Positions 6,522-15,102 of a DNA stretch of 19,554 nucleotides are shown here, piece by piece. Origin of the DNA: JAIBJN01 sp963839745. GTDB taxonomy: Bacteria > Actinomycetota > Thermoleophilia > Gaiellales > Gaiellaceae. Every line of letters begins with the position of its first letter. Within the stretch, counting starts at the first letter, position 1. A model generated the notes under the pieces. It did not search any database and had not been told where the DNA came from. It was given only the letters and a program-made list of their open reading frames with translations. The translations under genes and the position numbers were made by a program. The stretch spans positions 1 through 19,554 of the forward strand of contig CAWIWC010000003.1 in NCBI GenBank assembly GCA_963839745.1. Reading direction: 5' to 3'.

Positions 6522-8636
6522 TCATCGTGGGTAGGCGGCGCTGAAGCCGCCGTCGACGTTGACGACGTTCCCCGTGGACTTGGCCGACCGGGAAGACGCG
6601 AGAAAGGCGATCGCCTCCGCGACATCCTCGGCGTAGACGTTCACGTCGAGCGTCGTGCGGTTGCGGTAGAAGGCGGGCAGGTCCTCCTCAGCAACGCCGT
6701 AGGTGCTCGCCCGCTCGGCTTTCCACTCCGACGACCAGATGCCGGAGCCCTCGATGACCGCGTCCGGGTTGACCGTGTTGACACGGATGCCGTGTTCGCC
6801 GCCCTCCTCGGCCAGGCAGCGAGCGAGGTGAAGGGAAGCGGCCTTGGCCGACGAGTAGGCGGTCGCGTTCGACCCTGCGACGAGGGCGTTCTTCGAGCCG
6901 ACGAAGACGATCGACCCACCGCGGCCCTGCTGGATGAGGACGCGGAACGCCTCGCGGGCGGCGAGGAAGTAGCCGCGGACCAGCACCGCGTGGTTTCGCT
7001 CCCACTCGTCCACGGTCGTCTCGGTCACCGGCGCACTGGTCGCCAGGCCCGCGGAGGAGACGAGAATGTCGAGCCCGCCGAAGGCGAGGATCGTCTGGCG
7101 CACCATGCCCATCACCGCGGCCTCGTCTGTGACGTCGACCTGGATCGCGGCCGCGCGGCCCTCGCCGTAGGCGGCGACGAGCTCGTCGGCGACGAGCCGG
7201 GAGCCCTCGGCGTTGAGATCGGCAACGGCAACGTGTGCGCCCTCCGACGCGAGCCGCCGTGCTGTGGCGCGTCCGATGCCGCTGGCGCCGCCGACGATCA
7301 GCGCAATGCGTCCCGCGAGCTCTCCTGACGCCGGCGCCTGGGCGAGCTTGTAGCGCTCCAGCGGCCAGTATTCGATCGCGAAAGCCTCGGTTTCGCTGAG
7401 CGAGCGGAACCCTCCAAGGGCGTCGGCCGCGTCCTGGACGACGATCGCCCGGTGGTAGAGATCGCGGGAAGTGCGAGCGCGGCCGACGTCGACGCCACTT
7501 GTGACGATCCCGATTCCGGGCACCAGCACCACCCGCGGCCCTGCCGGGTCGATCGGGAAAGGTCGGCTCTCGTCGGTGAGGTTGCGCTCGTAGTAGTCGC
7601 GGTACCAGGCCGCGTAGTCCGAGACGCCTCGCTGTAGAGCGTCTCGAAGCTCCTGTGGACCGTCGCGGCCGGGGTCGAAGTCGACCACGAGCGGCTTGTG
7701 CTTCGTGTGGATGAGGTGGTCGGGACAGGGCGCCCCGATCTGGCTCACCGTGGGCGCCCTCCCCGAGGAGGCGAAGGCGACGGCCTCAGGGCTGCGGTCG
7801 ACCCTGAGGATGACGCCCGGGGAGTCGGCGAGGAGGGCGCCCCGGAGGGTGGGCAGGGCGGCGGTGAGGAGGTCCTCGGCCTCTGGGTCGCCGAGTGGCG
7901 TCACCTTGGGCCCACCTAGGCCGAAGCGCGCGCCCGCCTCCCGGCGGATCGCCTCGGCACTTCGCGTGACGAATTCGAGTGTTGCCGCGTAGCTTTCGGC
8001 CCCTGTCTCGCCCCAGGTGACGAGGCCGTGCTTTTCCAGGAGCACCGCGCGAGCTTCCGGGTTCGCCCGGAGGAGCTCGGCGATGCGCTTCGACATGGCG
8101 AAGCCGGGCCGCTCGTAGTCGAGCCACACGGCCTCGCCCCCGAAGGTTTCATCAGCGATGCGTCGCCCGTCGGGCGAGGAGGTGAGGGCGATGACGGCGT
8201 CCGGGTGCGTGTGGTCGACGTGCGGCGCGTCCACGAACGCGTGGAGCAGCGTCTCGATCGACGGCCTCGGCTGGTCAGGCCCCAGGGCACAGCGCCGGAG
8301 GTAGTCGACCATCTCCGCGTCGTCCATCGATTCGCGCTCGATCAGAGGAAGGATCTCGTCCAGCCGGAGCGCGGCGAAGCCGGCCGGCGTGATCGTCGCG
8401 AGGTCGGTGCCCGACCCCTTGACCCAGAGAACGCGCGCCTCGCGACCGAGGTGATCCGCTGCGAGCCCCTTGGCGGAGGTGTTCCCGCCACCCTGGTTGG
8501 CGAGTGCGCGGTCCGCCCCGAGCAGGTTCGATCGGTAGGCGAGCGCCTCGAGGGTGTCGAGCCCGGACACGGCGCTCTCGTCCCACAGGTCGGCGGGCGA
8601 CCCGACGCCGCGGAGAACCTCGGTGCTCTCGCTCAC
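6522..8636 (-). CDS. rhaEW: Bifunctional rhamnulose-1-phosphate aldolase / L-lactaldehyde dehydrogenase
   Basis: This 704-residue fusion joins a class II aldolase domain to a short-chain dehydrogenase (SDR) domain. The aldolase half (about 25-430) has GGGNTSAKG (49-57), the His-rich zinc region around HVDHTHPD (139-146) and EKHGLVTWG (201-209). The SDR half (about 440-704) has the NAD-binding glycine motif G-G-A-S-G-I-G (449-455), a Y-S-S-A-K catalytic motif (594-598) and a late NPDAVIEGSGIW loop. The family splits L-rhamnulose-1-phosphate to DHAP and L-lactaldehyde and oxidises the aldehyde to L-lactate. The GTG at 8636 overlaps the rhaB stop as GTGA and gives the usual family length. Because of the frame disruption in rhaB, the rhaEW frame stays open upstream through the rhaB 5' part; that extension is an artefact, not part of this protein. 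Confidence 0.94.
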   Translation of the reverse strand: MSESTEVLRGVGSPADLWDESAVSGLDTLEALAYRSNLLGADRALANQGGGNTSAKGLAADHLGREARVLWVKGSGTDLATITPAGFAALRLDEILPLIERESMDDAEMVDYLRRCALGPDQPRPSIETLLHAFVDAPHVDHTHPDAVIALTSSPDGRRIADETFGGEAVWLDYERPGFAMSKRIAELLRANPEARAVLLEKHGLVTWGETGAESYAATLEFVTRSAEAIRREAGARFGLGGPKVTPLGDPEAEDLLTAALPTLRGALLADSPGVILRVDRSPEAVAFASSGRAPTVSQIGAPCPDHLIHTKHKPLVVDFDPGRDGPQELRDALQRGVSDYAAWYRDYYERNLTDESRPFPIDPAGPRVVLVPGIGIVTSGVDVGRARTSRDLYHRAIVVQDAADALGGFRSLSETEAFAIEYWPLERYKLAQAPASGELAGRIALIVGGASGIGRATARRLASEGAHVAVADLNAEGSRLVADELVAAYGEGRAAAIQVDVTDEAAVMGMVRQTILAFGGLDILVSSAGLATSAPVTETTVDEWERNHAVLVRGYFLAAREAFRVLIQQGRGGSIVFVGSKNALVAGSNATAYSSAKAASLHLARCLAEEGGEHGIRVNTVNPDAVIEGSGIWSSEWKAERASTYGVAEEDLPAFYRNRTTLDVNVYAEDVAEAIAFLASSRSAKSTGNVVNVDGGFSAAYPR

Positions 8637-10127
8637 GAGCTCACCCCGGCTCGACTCCTGGGATCTCCAAGCTCCTGGAACCGCTCCCAGGCCTCGTCCC
8701 ACTCCGCGGCACCTTCGGGCTCGTAGACGACCGGCTCGAACGACCCGCGGATGAGCTCGCGCGCCTCGGCGATGGACGCGAGCTCGCCCAGCGCGATCGC
8801 CTGCACGACCAGGTTCCCGATCGCGGCGGCCTCGACAGGGCCGGCGAGGACGGGACGGCCGGCCGCGTTCGCAGTCCACCGGCAGAGGAGCTCGTTCTGC
8901 GCGCCGCCGCCCACGACGTGGATCTCCTCCGGATCGGCGCCGGTCGGCCTGGTCGAGCAGCCTGACCACGCGGGCATGACCGAGCGCAAGGCTCTCGAGG
9001 ATGCAGCGGACGACGGCCGCCGGCTCCGTCGGCTCGTCCTGGCCCGTCTCCAGGCAGAACTCGCGGATCCGCCGAGGCATGTCGCCGGGGGGTGCGAACC
9101 GCTCGTCGTCCGGATCGATCAGGAACCGCAGCGGCGGCGCGTCCTCGGCCATCGAGATGAGCTCGTCGAACCCGAGCTCATGGCCCTCGAGCGCCCAGAT
9201 ACGGCGGCACTCGTGCAGGAGCCAAAGGCCGGTGACGTTCCGGAGCAGGCGGAAGGTCTCGCCTACGCCGCCCTCGTTGGTCACGTTGGCGGCGAACGTT
9301 CGGTCATCGATGACCGGGTGCTCGAGCTCGACGCCGACGCACGACCAGGTGCCGGCGCTGACGTAGGCGGAGCGAGGATGCCGGAACGGGACGGCCGCGA
9401 CGGCCGAGCCGGTGTCGTGCGTCGCGGGCGCGATCACTTTCGCCCCGGCGAGGCCCGTGTCGACGGCGACCTCGTCGCTGAGCGCACCCAGCTCGGTTCC
9501 CGGCCTGACGATCTCGGGGAAGAGGCGAGCAGGAATCTCGAGCCGCTCCAGGATGTCGACGGCCCAGGCGCCCTCGCGTGCGTCCCAGCATTGAGTCGTG
9601 GTGGCGTTCGTCCGCTCGACAGCGGGCCGCCCGCCGAGCCAGTAGTGCATGAGGTCGGGAATCAGCAGCAACGTCTCGGCGACCTCGAGCACGGGATCGT
9701 CGTCGGCGGCAAGTGCGGCCAGCTCGAAGATCGTGTTGATCGGCAGGTGCTGGATGCCGGTGCGCTCGTAGAGCTCGCGGGCGGGCACGACGGACAGCGC
9801 GGCCTCGACCGCCGCGGCCCGGCGCGCATCGCGGTAGTGGACGGGGTTCTGGAGAAGCCTGCCCTTGCGGTCGAGCAGGCCGAAGTCGATTCCCCAGGAA
9901 TCGACACCGACGGAGTCGATGGAGCCGGCTTCGACGGTTGCGGCGCGTAGACCTTGGAGCACGTCGCCGAACAGGCGGAGGATGTCCCACTGAAGAACAC
10001 CGCGAGCGGCCACCGGGACGTTCGGAAACCGATGAACCTCACGCACGTCCAGCCGCCGGCCGTCGTAGCTGCCCAGGACCACGCGGCCGCTCTGGGCGCC
10101 GAGGTCAACGGCGACCATCGTGGCCAT
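8633..10127 (-). CDS. rhaB: Rhamnulokinase RhaB, interrupted by a +1 frame disruption
   Basis: This is a sugar kinase of the FGGY family that phosphorylates L-rhamnulose. The N-terminal domain opens with the ATP-site motif DLGAQSGR (8-15) and continues through VDSWGIDFGLLD and ATHDTGSAVAAVP to about residue 394 in one frame. The C-terminal part, including HVVGGGAQNELLCRWTANAA, is in another frame ending at 8633. The switch lies at about 8946-8947, where the plus strand reads GTCGGCCTGG; removing one G restores a continuous kinase of about 497 residues with L-D-Q-A-T-G-A-D across the join. The span is 3n+1 bases. The ATG at 10127 overlaps the rhaR stop as TGATG, and the end overlaps rhaEW as GTGA, so rhaR-rhaB-rhaEW is one operon. 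I favour a sequencing error over a real null allele. Confidence 0.88.
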
Positions 10128-10978
10128 CAGGCGTCGTCTCCAAGGCTGACTCGGCGAAGCCCAGGGCGCGCCGCCGGCCGCGCACGCTCCAGTGGCTCGA
10201 CGCTCGTGATCTCCACCCCGGCGCGTTGCCACGCCTCGATCTCAGTCTCCGGCGCGCCCGTGTCGGTGACGATCGCGTCCAGCTGATCCGCCGTCACGAA
10301 GGGCAGAAGCGCCGTGCGGTGCCACTTCGTCCCGTCGAGGATCCCGATGACTCGCTCGCACGCGGCGGCCATCTCCCTCTTGATCCGCACCTCGTCCGGG
10401 TTCAGGTCCATGAGGCCGCGGTCGAGGCTGAGGCCGCGGGCGCCCAGGAACCCCTTGCTGATCCGCGTGGCACGGAGAACGTCGGCTCCGAGGTCTCCGA
10501 CGAGCGACATCGCATGGAGCCGGAGCATCCCGCCGGTGACAAGGACGGTGATGCCCGGCGCGTCGGCGAGCGCGGCGGCGATGAGCAGGCCGTTCGTGAC
10601 GACGACGAGCTCTTGCTTCTCGCGCAGCTCGAGCGCGAGGTAGTAGGCGGTCGTGCTCGAGTCGAGCGCCACGGCTTCGCCCTCGTCGACCATCGCCGCG
10701 GCGGCCTGAGCGATGGCGCGCTTCCGTTCGACCTCCAGTCGCAGGCGGAAGTCGAACCCGAGCTCCGACTGTCCGCGCTGGAGTGCCCTCACGCCTCCGC
10801 GGACACGAGCGACGAGGCCTTGCCTGGCCAGCTGGCCGAGATCGCTCCGCACCGTGACCTCCGAAACGGAGAAGGCTTTCGCAAGTTCCGCAACGTGGAC
10901 GGAGTCGCGGGTTTCGAGCAGGCGGAGAACCTCGCGCATCCGTTCGTCCTGGGACAGATTCGCCACGTTCTGAGCCAA
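10127..10978 (-). CDS. rhaR: DeoR-family transcriptional regulator of rhamnose use
   Basis: The 283-residue protein has an N-terminal winged helix-turn-helix (about 10-65, with VHVAELAKAFSVSEVTVRSD then GLVARVRGGV) and a C-terminal DeoR sensor domain. The sensor shows the phosphosugar-isomerase-like signatures ALDSSTTAYYLA and VVVTNGLLIAAAL, and GFLGARGLS. Family members usually repress sugar operons and are released by a phosphorylated intermediate; here that might be rhamnulose-1-phosphate, which is inference. The start is a TTG at 10978 with GAGGGGG about 8 bases upstream; an in-frame ATG at 10939 is the alternative but would cut into the N-terminus. It leads the rhaR-rhaB-rhaEW operon, and a promoter with TTCG repeats lies directly upstream, consistent with autoregulation. 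It is unrelated to the AraC-type RhaR of E. coli despite the shared symbol. Confidence 0.88.
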   Translation of the reverse strand: MAQNVANLSQDERMREVLRLLETRDSVHVAELAKAFSVSEVTVRSDLGQLARQGLVARVRGGVRALQRGQSELGFDFRLRLEVERKRAIAQAAAAMVDEGEAVALDSSTTAYYLALELREKQELVVVTNGLLIAAALADAPGITVLVTGGMLRLHAMSLVGDLGADVLRATRISKGFLGARGLSLDRGLMDLNPDEVRIKREMAAACERVIGILDGTKWHRTALLPFVTADQLDAIVTDTGAPETEIEAWQRAGVEITSVEPLERARPAARPGLRRVSLGDDA

Positions 10979-11031
10979 TAGTCGCCCCCTCGCCGGGACC
11001 TGGCAGCTCCCTCGCCGGAGCTCGCGCGGCG

Positions 11032-11060
11032 ACCTTACGACCGTTCGCTTCGCTTGTCAA
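11032..11060 (-). promoter_or_regulatory. Sigma-A-like promoter of rhaR-rhaB-rhaEW
   Basis: On the minus strand a perfect -35 TTGACA (11060-11055) is followed by a 17-base spacer and the -10 TAAGGT (11037-11032), of the TAnnnT type. It predicts a start near 11025 and a leader of about 45 bases before the TTG of rhaR. It lies in the 124-bp gap between lutC and rhaR. Confidence 0.7.
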
Positions 11061-11064
11061 TACC

Positions 11065-11084
11065 TTCGATTTCGCTTTCGAAAG
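11065..11084 (-). promoter_or_regulatory. TTCG repeats, candidate DeoR-type operator
   Basis: The plus strand carries three TTCG units exactly 6 bases apart (11065, 11071 and 11077), ending in the perfect 10-bp palindrome CTTTCGAAAG (11075-11084). More TTCG units lie at 11044 and 11049 inside the promoter spacer. TTTCG-type repeats are known operators of several DeoR-family regulators. The site abuts the -35 box of the rhaR promoter, so RhaR binding here is a reasonable inference. Confidence 0.5.
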
Positions 11085-11102
11085 TACGGAAAGCGCAAGC
11101 GG

Positions 11103-11741
11103 CTAGCCGCGGACGACGACGAGCTCGAGCCGGCGCGGGCCGTGGACGCCTTCGACGCGCGATAGCTCGATGTCGGACGTCGCCGAGGGTCCGGAGACGA
11201 ACGTCACCGGGCGACGCTCACCCCGCAGGACCGGAGCGAGGCGGCGCATCGCCGCTGGGACCCCGTCGACGACCTGTGTCTCCTCGACCACGCAGAGGTG
11301 AAAGTCGGGGACGAGTGTCAGCGCGCGGCGACCCTGCCTCGCGCCGGCATCGAAGACGAGCGTCCCCGTCTCGGCGATGGCGAACGCACAGCCGGTGACG
11401 GCGGCGCTGACCTCGTCCAGGAGCTCGACGCCCGGACCGGAGTCCTCGGCTGTCTCGAGATCGGGGGGAAGCCACTCGCCCGGCAGGTCGGAGGGCAGCA
11501 CGACCCTGTCGATGCCGGCGGCTCGACAGACGTCGGCGATCGCCGAAGCGACCTCCGCCGACGCGACCTGCGTCACACCGGCCCCGTAGTCAGAGACGCG
11601 CTCGACGAAGCGTTCCAACGTCCCGGCCGTCTCGTGCTCGGCGTAGGCCCGCGGCACCTCGACTGCTCCGGGCTCCTCGGCAACCGGCACGTCGGCGAGA
11701 GCTCGCCGGACACGCGCAAGGACAACGTCGCGCGCACTCAT
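11103..11741 (-). CDS. lutC: LutC-type lactate utilisation protein (LUD domain)
   Basis: This 212-residue protein has a single LUD domain. The block FAIAETGTLVFDAG is the family hallmark and mirrors FAVAETGTVCIVE in LutB upstream. With LutA and LutB it should form the cytoplasmic iron-sulfur L-lactate dehydrogenase complex that makes pyruvate. The frame is open far upstream, but the ATG at 11741 is chosen because it overlaps the lutB stop in an ATGA and gives the usual size; the upstream extension is shadow of lutB. The stop codon sits in a 12-bp palindrome (11099-11110). Its probable role here is to use L-lactate produced by RhaEW. Confidence 0.9.
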   Translation of the reverse strand: MSARDVVLARVRRALADVPVAEEPGAVEVPRAYAEHETAGTLERFVERVSDYGAGVTQVASAEVASAIADVCRAAGIDRVVLPSDLPGEWLPPDLETAEDSGPGVELLDEVSAAVTGCAFAIAETGTLVFDAGARQGRRALTLVPDFHLCVVEETQVVDGVPAAMRRLAPVLRGERRPVTFVSGPSATSDIELSRVEGVHGPRRLELVVVRG

Positions 11742-13117
11742 CGCGAGGTCCACCACTCCCGGAAGGTCTGTGACGCGACGGGCGGCAGGTCGCGGGTGGC
11801 AGTCCAGGCGCCCAGCCCGGGCAGCCGTCGGATGCGACCGTCCCGCACGAAAGGACGGGTGCCGAGCCGGCCGAGGCGCTGGCCGAGCGCGAAGCGCCGC
11901 TCGCTTCCGAAGACCCACGCCAGGACGCGCATCGCCAGTCGCTCGAACCGTGGCTGCGGCGCCTCGGCGACTGCTCGGCCGCGGAGATGGATGAGCACCT
12001 GTGGGATGTCGATCTTGACGGGGCAGACCTCGTAGCAGGCGCCGCAGAGGCTCGAGGCATACGGCAGCGACGCCGCCTGGTCGACGCCCTGCAGCTGCGG
12101 AGTCAGGATCGCCCCGATCGGCCCGGGGTAGACCGATCCGTAGGCGTGTCCGCCGGTCCGCTCGTAGACCGGGCAGACGTTCAGGCACGCGCTGCAGCGG
12201 ATGCAGGCGAGCGTCTGCCGGCCGACCTCGTCGGCGAGCACGTCAGTGCGGCCGGCGTCGAGCAGCACCACGTGGAACGCCTGCGGGCCGTCGCCCGGCG
12301 TCACCCCGGTCCACAGCGACGTGTACGGGTTCATGCGCTCGCCGGTCGACGAGCGAGGAAGGAGCTGCAGGAAGACCTCGAGGTCCTCCGGTGCCGGGAC
12401 GAGCTTCTCGATCCCGACCACCGTGATCAGCGTCTCCGGAAGCGTCGTGCAGAAGCGGCCGTTGCCCTCGGACTCCACGATGCACACGGTTCCGGTCTCG
12501 GCGACTGCGAAGTTGGCGCCGCTGATCGCCACCTTCGCGCGGAGGAAGCGCTCGCGCAGGTGGAGGCGCGCAGCCTCCGCGAGCTCGCGCGGCTCTTCGG
12601 AGAGGTCGGGGCGCCCGAGCTTCTCGCGGAAGAGATCACGGATCTCGACGCGGTTCTTGTGGATCGCCGGGACGAGGATGTGCGACGACGGCTCGCCGGC
12701 GAGCTGGCAGATCAGCTCGGCGAGGTCGGTCTCGAGCACGTCGATTCCCACGGCCGCAAGCTGCTCGTTGAGGTCGATCTCGTCGGTCGTGAGCGACTTG
12801 ACCTTCACGACCTCTCGTTCACCCGTCCCGCGCACGATGTCCGCGACGACGCGGCATGCCTCCTCCCCGTCGCGCGCCCAGTGGACGGTTCCGCCGGCCC
12901 GTTCGACAGCTTCCTCGAACTGCAGCAGGTAGTCGTCGAGGTGGCGCAACACACGATCCTTGAGCGCGCGCCCGGCCTCCCGTAGCTCCTCCCAGTCCTC
13001 CCGTTCCCCGACCACCGCCGCACGCTTCGCGCGGATGGTGTGCGTCGCCACCCAGAGGTTGCGGCGAAGCTGTTGGTTCTCGAGCGCGTCGTGCGCCGCC
13101 TGCGGGAAGCCCTTCAC
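11738..13117 (-). CDS. lutB: LutB-type iron-sulfur lactate oxidation protein
   Basis: The 459-residue protein has an N-terminal LUD domain, with FAVAETGTVCIVE at about 203-215, followed by a ferredoxin-like segment with two cysteine clusters. These are C305, C308, C311 and C315, then C358, C361 and C365 ending in C-P-V-K; together they can bind two 4Fe-4S clusters. It is the electron-transfer subunit of the LutABC complex that oxidises L-lactate to pyruvate. The GTG at 13117 is chosen because it overlaps the lutA stop as GTGA and removes an Arg/Pro-rich extension that is shadow of lutA. It overlaps lutC by 4 bp at its end. Confidence 0.93.
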   Translation of the reverse strand: MKGFPQAAHDALENQQLRRNLWVATHTIRAKRAAVVGEREDWEELREAGRALKDRVLRHLDDYLLQFEEAVERAGGTVHWARDGEEACRVVADIVRGTGEREVVKVKSLTTDEIDLNEQLAAVGIDVLETDLAELICQLAGEPSSHILVPAIHKNRVEIRDLFREKLGRPDLSEEPRELAEAARLHLRERFLRAKVAISGANFAVAETGTVCIVESEGNGRFCTTLPETLITVVGIEKLVPAPEDLEVFLQLLPRSSTGERMNPYTSLWTGVTPGDGPQAFHVVLLDAGRTDVLADEVGRQTLACIRCSACLNVCPVYERTGGHAYGSVYPGPIGAILTPQLQGVDQAASLPYASSLCGACYEVCPVKIDIPQVLIHLRGRAVAEAPQPRFERLAMRVLAWVFGSERRFALGQRLGRLGTRPFVRDGRIRRLPGLGAWTATRDLPPVASQTFREWWTSR

Positions 13118-13836
13118 GGCCCGGCCGCCAGGATCTCGGCGAGGTGCATCGTTCGCACGGGCAGGCCGGCGCGCGACAGACCGCCGCCGATCTGGAGGAG
13201 GCACGAGTTGTCCGCAGCGGCGCACACGTCAGCCTCGGTCTCGGCGATGCGTTGGATCTTGTCGGCGAGGATGGCCGCCGACGTCTCGGCGTTCTTGACC
13301 GCGAACGTGCCGCCGAAGCCGCAGCATTCTGCGGCGTCGGGAAGCTCGACGAGCTCGAGCCCTTCGACCGCCCGAAGGAGGCGATGTGGAGCGTCGCCGA
13401 CGTGCAGCATCCGAAGTGAATGGCAGGTCGGGTGATACGTGACGCGGTGCGGAAAGGCTGCCCCGACGTCCTCGATGCCGAGACGACCGACGAGGAGCTC
13501 GCTCAGCTCGACGACGCGCGGGACGAACGCTGCGACCTCCCGCTCCCACTCTGGCTCGCCCTCGACCAGCGTCGGATACAGATCGCGAACGGCGCCGACA
13601 CAGGAGGCCGAGGGTGCGACAACCAGCTCGGCATCGCCGAAAATCCGGACGAACCGCTTGGCGAGGGCGGCCGCCTCGCGGCGGTACCCGGTGTTCAAAT
13701 GCATCTGCCCGCAGCAGGTCTGCTCGGGCCTGAACTCGACCTCGTGACCCAGCCGCTCGAGCACCTTGACGACGGCCTGGCCGGTCTGCGGCGCGAGCGT
13801 GTCGGTCAGACAGGTGACGAAGAGTGAGATCCTCAA
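13114..13836 (-). CDS. lutA: LutA-type cysteine-rich lactate oxidation protein
   Basis: This 240-residue protein has two CCG domains, seen as CCG at 41-43 and CCGFGG at 171-176, with further conserved cysteines (C9, C79, C138). Such domains bind iron-sulfur or related cofactors in LutA and heterodisulfide-reductase-like subunits. It is the first gene of lutABC. The start is TTG at 13836: the following residues R-I-S-L-F-V-T-C match the family N-terminus exactly, and no ATG or GTG is in frame upstream before the gap ends. It is divergent from rhaI across 55 bp, where I see no clear -35/-10 pair in either direction. Its place in a rhamnose locus suggests it handles the L-lactate made from L-lactaldehyde. 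Confidence 0.93.
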   Translation of the reverse strand: MRISLFVTCLTDTLAPQTGQAVVKVLERLGHEVEFRPEQTCCGQMHLNTGYRREAAALAKRFVRIFGDAELVVAPSASCVGAVRDLYPTLVEGEPEWEREVAAFVPRVVELSELLVGRLGIEDVGAAFPHRVTYHPTCHSLRMLHVGDAPHRLLRAVEGLELVELPDAAECCGFGGTFAVKNAETSAAILADKIQRIAETEADVCAAADNSCLLQIGGGLSRAGLPVRTMHLAEILAAGP

Positions 13837-13891
13837 CGGCGTCCCATCATCGCATCGACCGCGTACAGGTCTTGCGTCAGACTAGGCAGCC

Positions 13892-15073
13892 ATGACCGAC
13901 GATCGCGTCCTCGCGGAGCTTCGCCGGCTCGAGATCGAGACGCCGTCCTGGGGCTACGGAAACTCGGGGACGCGCTTCCACGTCTACCCCTGGCCGGGCG
14001 CCGCCAGGAACGTCTGGGAGCGGATCGACGACGCGGCGCTCGTCCACCGGCTCACCGGCGTCTGCCCCAGCGTCGCCGTGCACATCCCCTGGGATCGAGT
14101 GGACGACTGGTCCGCGCTGAAAGCACACGCGGAGGAGCAGGGCATTCGTCTCGGGGCCGTGAATCCGAACCTCTTCGGCGAGGACGACTACCGGCTCGGA
14201 AGCGTCTGCCACCCGGATGCGGCCGTGCGCCGCCGCGCGCTCGACCACTGCCTCGAATGCGTGGCCATCGCGCAGGAAGTCGGCTCGAACGTGATCAGCC
14301 TCTGGCTCGCCGACGGGACGAACTACCCGGGACAGGACGATCTGCGCGGCCGCTTCTCCCGGCTCACCGACTCGCTGGACGAGCTCTACGCAGCTCTACC
14401 CGATGGGATGCGCCTGCTCGTCGAGTACAAGTTCTTCGAGCCTGCCTTCTACAGCACCGACCTTCCCGACTGGGGCACGGCCGCGCTCGTCTGCCGTCGG
14501 CTCGGCCCGCAGGCGCAGGTGCTCGTCGACACGGGCCATCACGCCCAGGGCACGAACGTCGAGCAGATCGTCGCGCTCCTCCTGGCCGAAGGCCTGCTCG
14601 GCGGCTTCCACTTCAACAACCGCAAGTACGCCGATGACGACCTCATGGTCGGGGCGATCGACCCGTTCGAGCTCTTCCGCATCATGCGCGAGCTCGCCGC
14701 CGCGCGGACCGATCCGGCCACCGCGGAGACGGCTGCTTCCGTCGCCCTGATGATCGATCAGTCGCACAACGTGGAAGGCAAGATCGACGCGATGATCCAG
14801 TCGGTCATGAACATCCAAACCGCGTTCGCGAAGGCGCTCCTCGTGGACACGGAGAGACTCGTGGGCGCGCAAGCAGCCGGTGACGTGCTCGCAGCGCATC
14901 GGGTCTACACGGACGCGTTCGAGACCGACGTGCGCCCGCTTCTCGCCCGCCTACGCAGCGAGCTCGGCGTCGAGGCCGACCCGGTCGAGGCCTTCCGCGC
15001 CGGCGGGTACGCCGACCAGCGAGCGGCGGCACGCGGCAGCGCCGCGGTCGAAAGCGCTTACGAGCGTTCCTGA
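13892..15073 (+). CDS. rhaI: L-rhamnose isomerase (RhaI, TIM-barrel type)
   Basis: This 393-residue xylose-isomerase-like TIM barrel resembles the Pseudomonas stutzeri type of L-rhamnose isomerase rather than E. coli RhaA. Likely metal ligands are E179 (VEYKFFEP), D213 and H216 (DTGHHAQG), H240 (FHFNNRKY) and D289 (LMIDQSHN). Their spacing is close to that of the characterised enzyme; this is from memory and approximate. It converts L-rhamnose to L-rhamnulose, the first cytoplasmic step of the pathway. The ATG at 13892 is used; the Shine-Dalgarno is weak (TAGGCAGCC). It is the only rhamnose gene on the plus strand. It is divergent from lutA and ends 29 bp from the 3' end of tRNA-Thr. Confidence 0.93.
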   Translation: MTDDRVLAELRRLEIETPSWGYGNSGTRFHVYPWPGAARNVWERIDDAALVHRLTGVCPSVAVHIPWDRVDDWSALKAHAEEQGIRLGAVNPNLFGEDDYRLGSVCHPDAAVRRRALDHCLECVAIAQEVGSNVISLWLADGTNYPGQDDLRGRFSRLTDSLDELYAALPDGMRLLVEYKFFEPAFYSTDLPDWGTAALVCRRLGPQAQVLVDTGHHAQGTNVEQIVALLLAEGLLGGFHFNNRKYADDDLMVGAIDPFELFRIMRELAAARTDPATAETAASVALMIDQSHNVEGKIDAMIQSVMNIQTAFAKALLVDTERLVGAQAAGDVLAAHRVYTDAFETDVRPLLARLRSELGVEADPVEAFRAGGYADQRAAARGSAAVESAYERS

Positions 15074-15102
15074 GGGCTGCCGCTAACGGAGAACGATCCG
15101 AG

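Noticed and set aside
6471..9950. Plus-strand open frames of 285 and 399 codons opposite rhaEW and rhaB (6471-7328 and 8751-9950)
   Set aside because: Same shadow pattern, no recognisable domain, no ribosome site.
6522..10232. A single 1236-codon open frame joining kinase, aldolase and dehydrogenase
   Set aside because: The segment between the kinase part and the rhaEW start is Arg-rich out-of-frame translation of the kinase C-terminus, whose true motif-bearing sequence is intact in another frame.
11099..11110. 12-bp perfect palindrome GCGGCTAGCCGC at the lutC stop codon
   Set aside because: It has no loop, is short, and includes a stop codon in GC-rich sequence; neither a terminator nor an operator can be argued.
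13837..13891. Possible divergent promoters between lutA and rhaI
   Set aside because: I found no pair of -35/-10 boxes with acceptable spacing on either strand and no TTCG repeats, so no site is annotated although promoters must lie here or inside the flanking genes.
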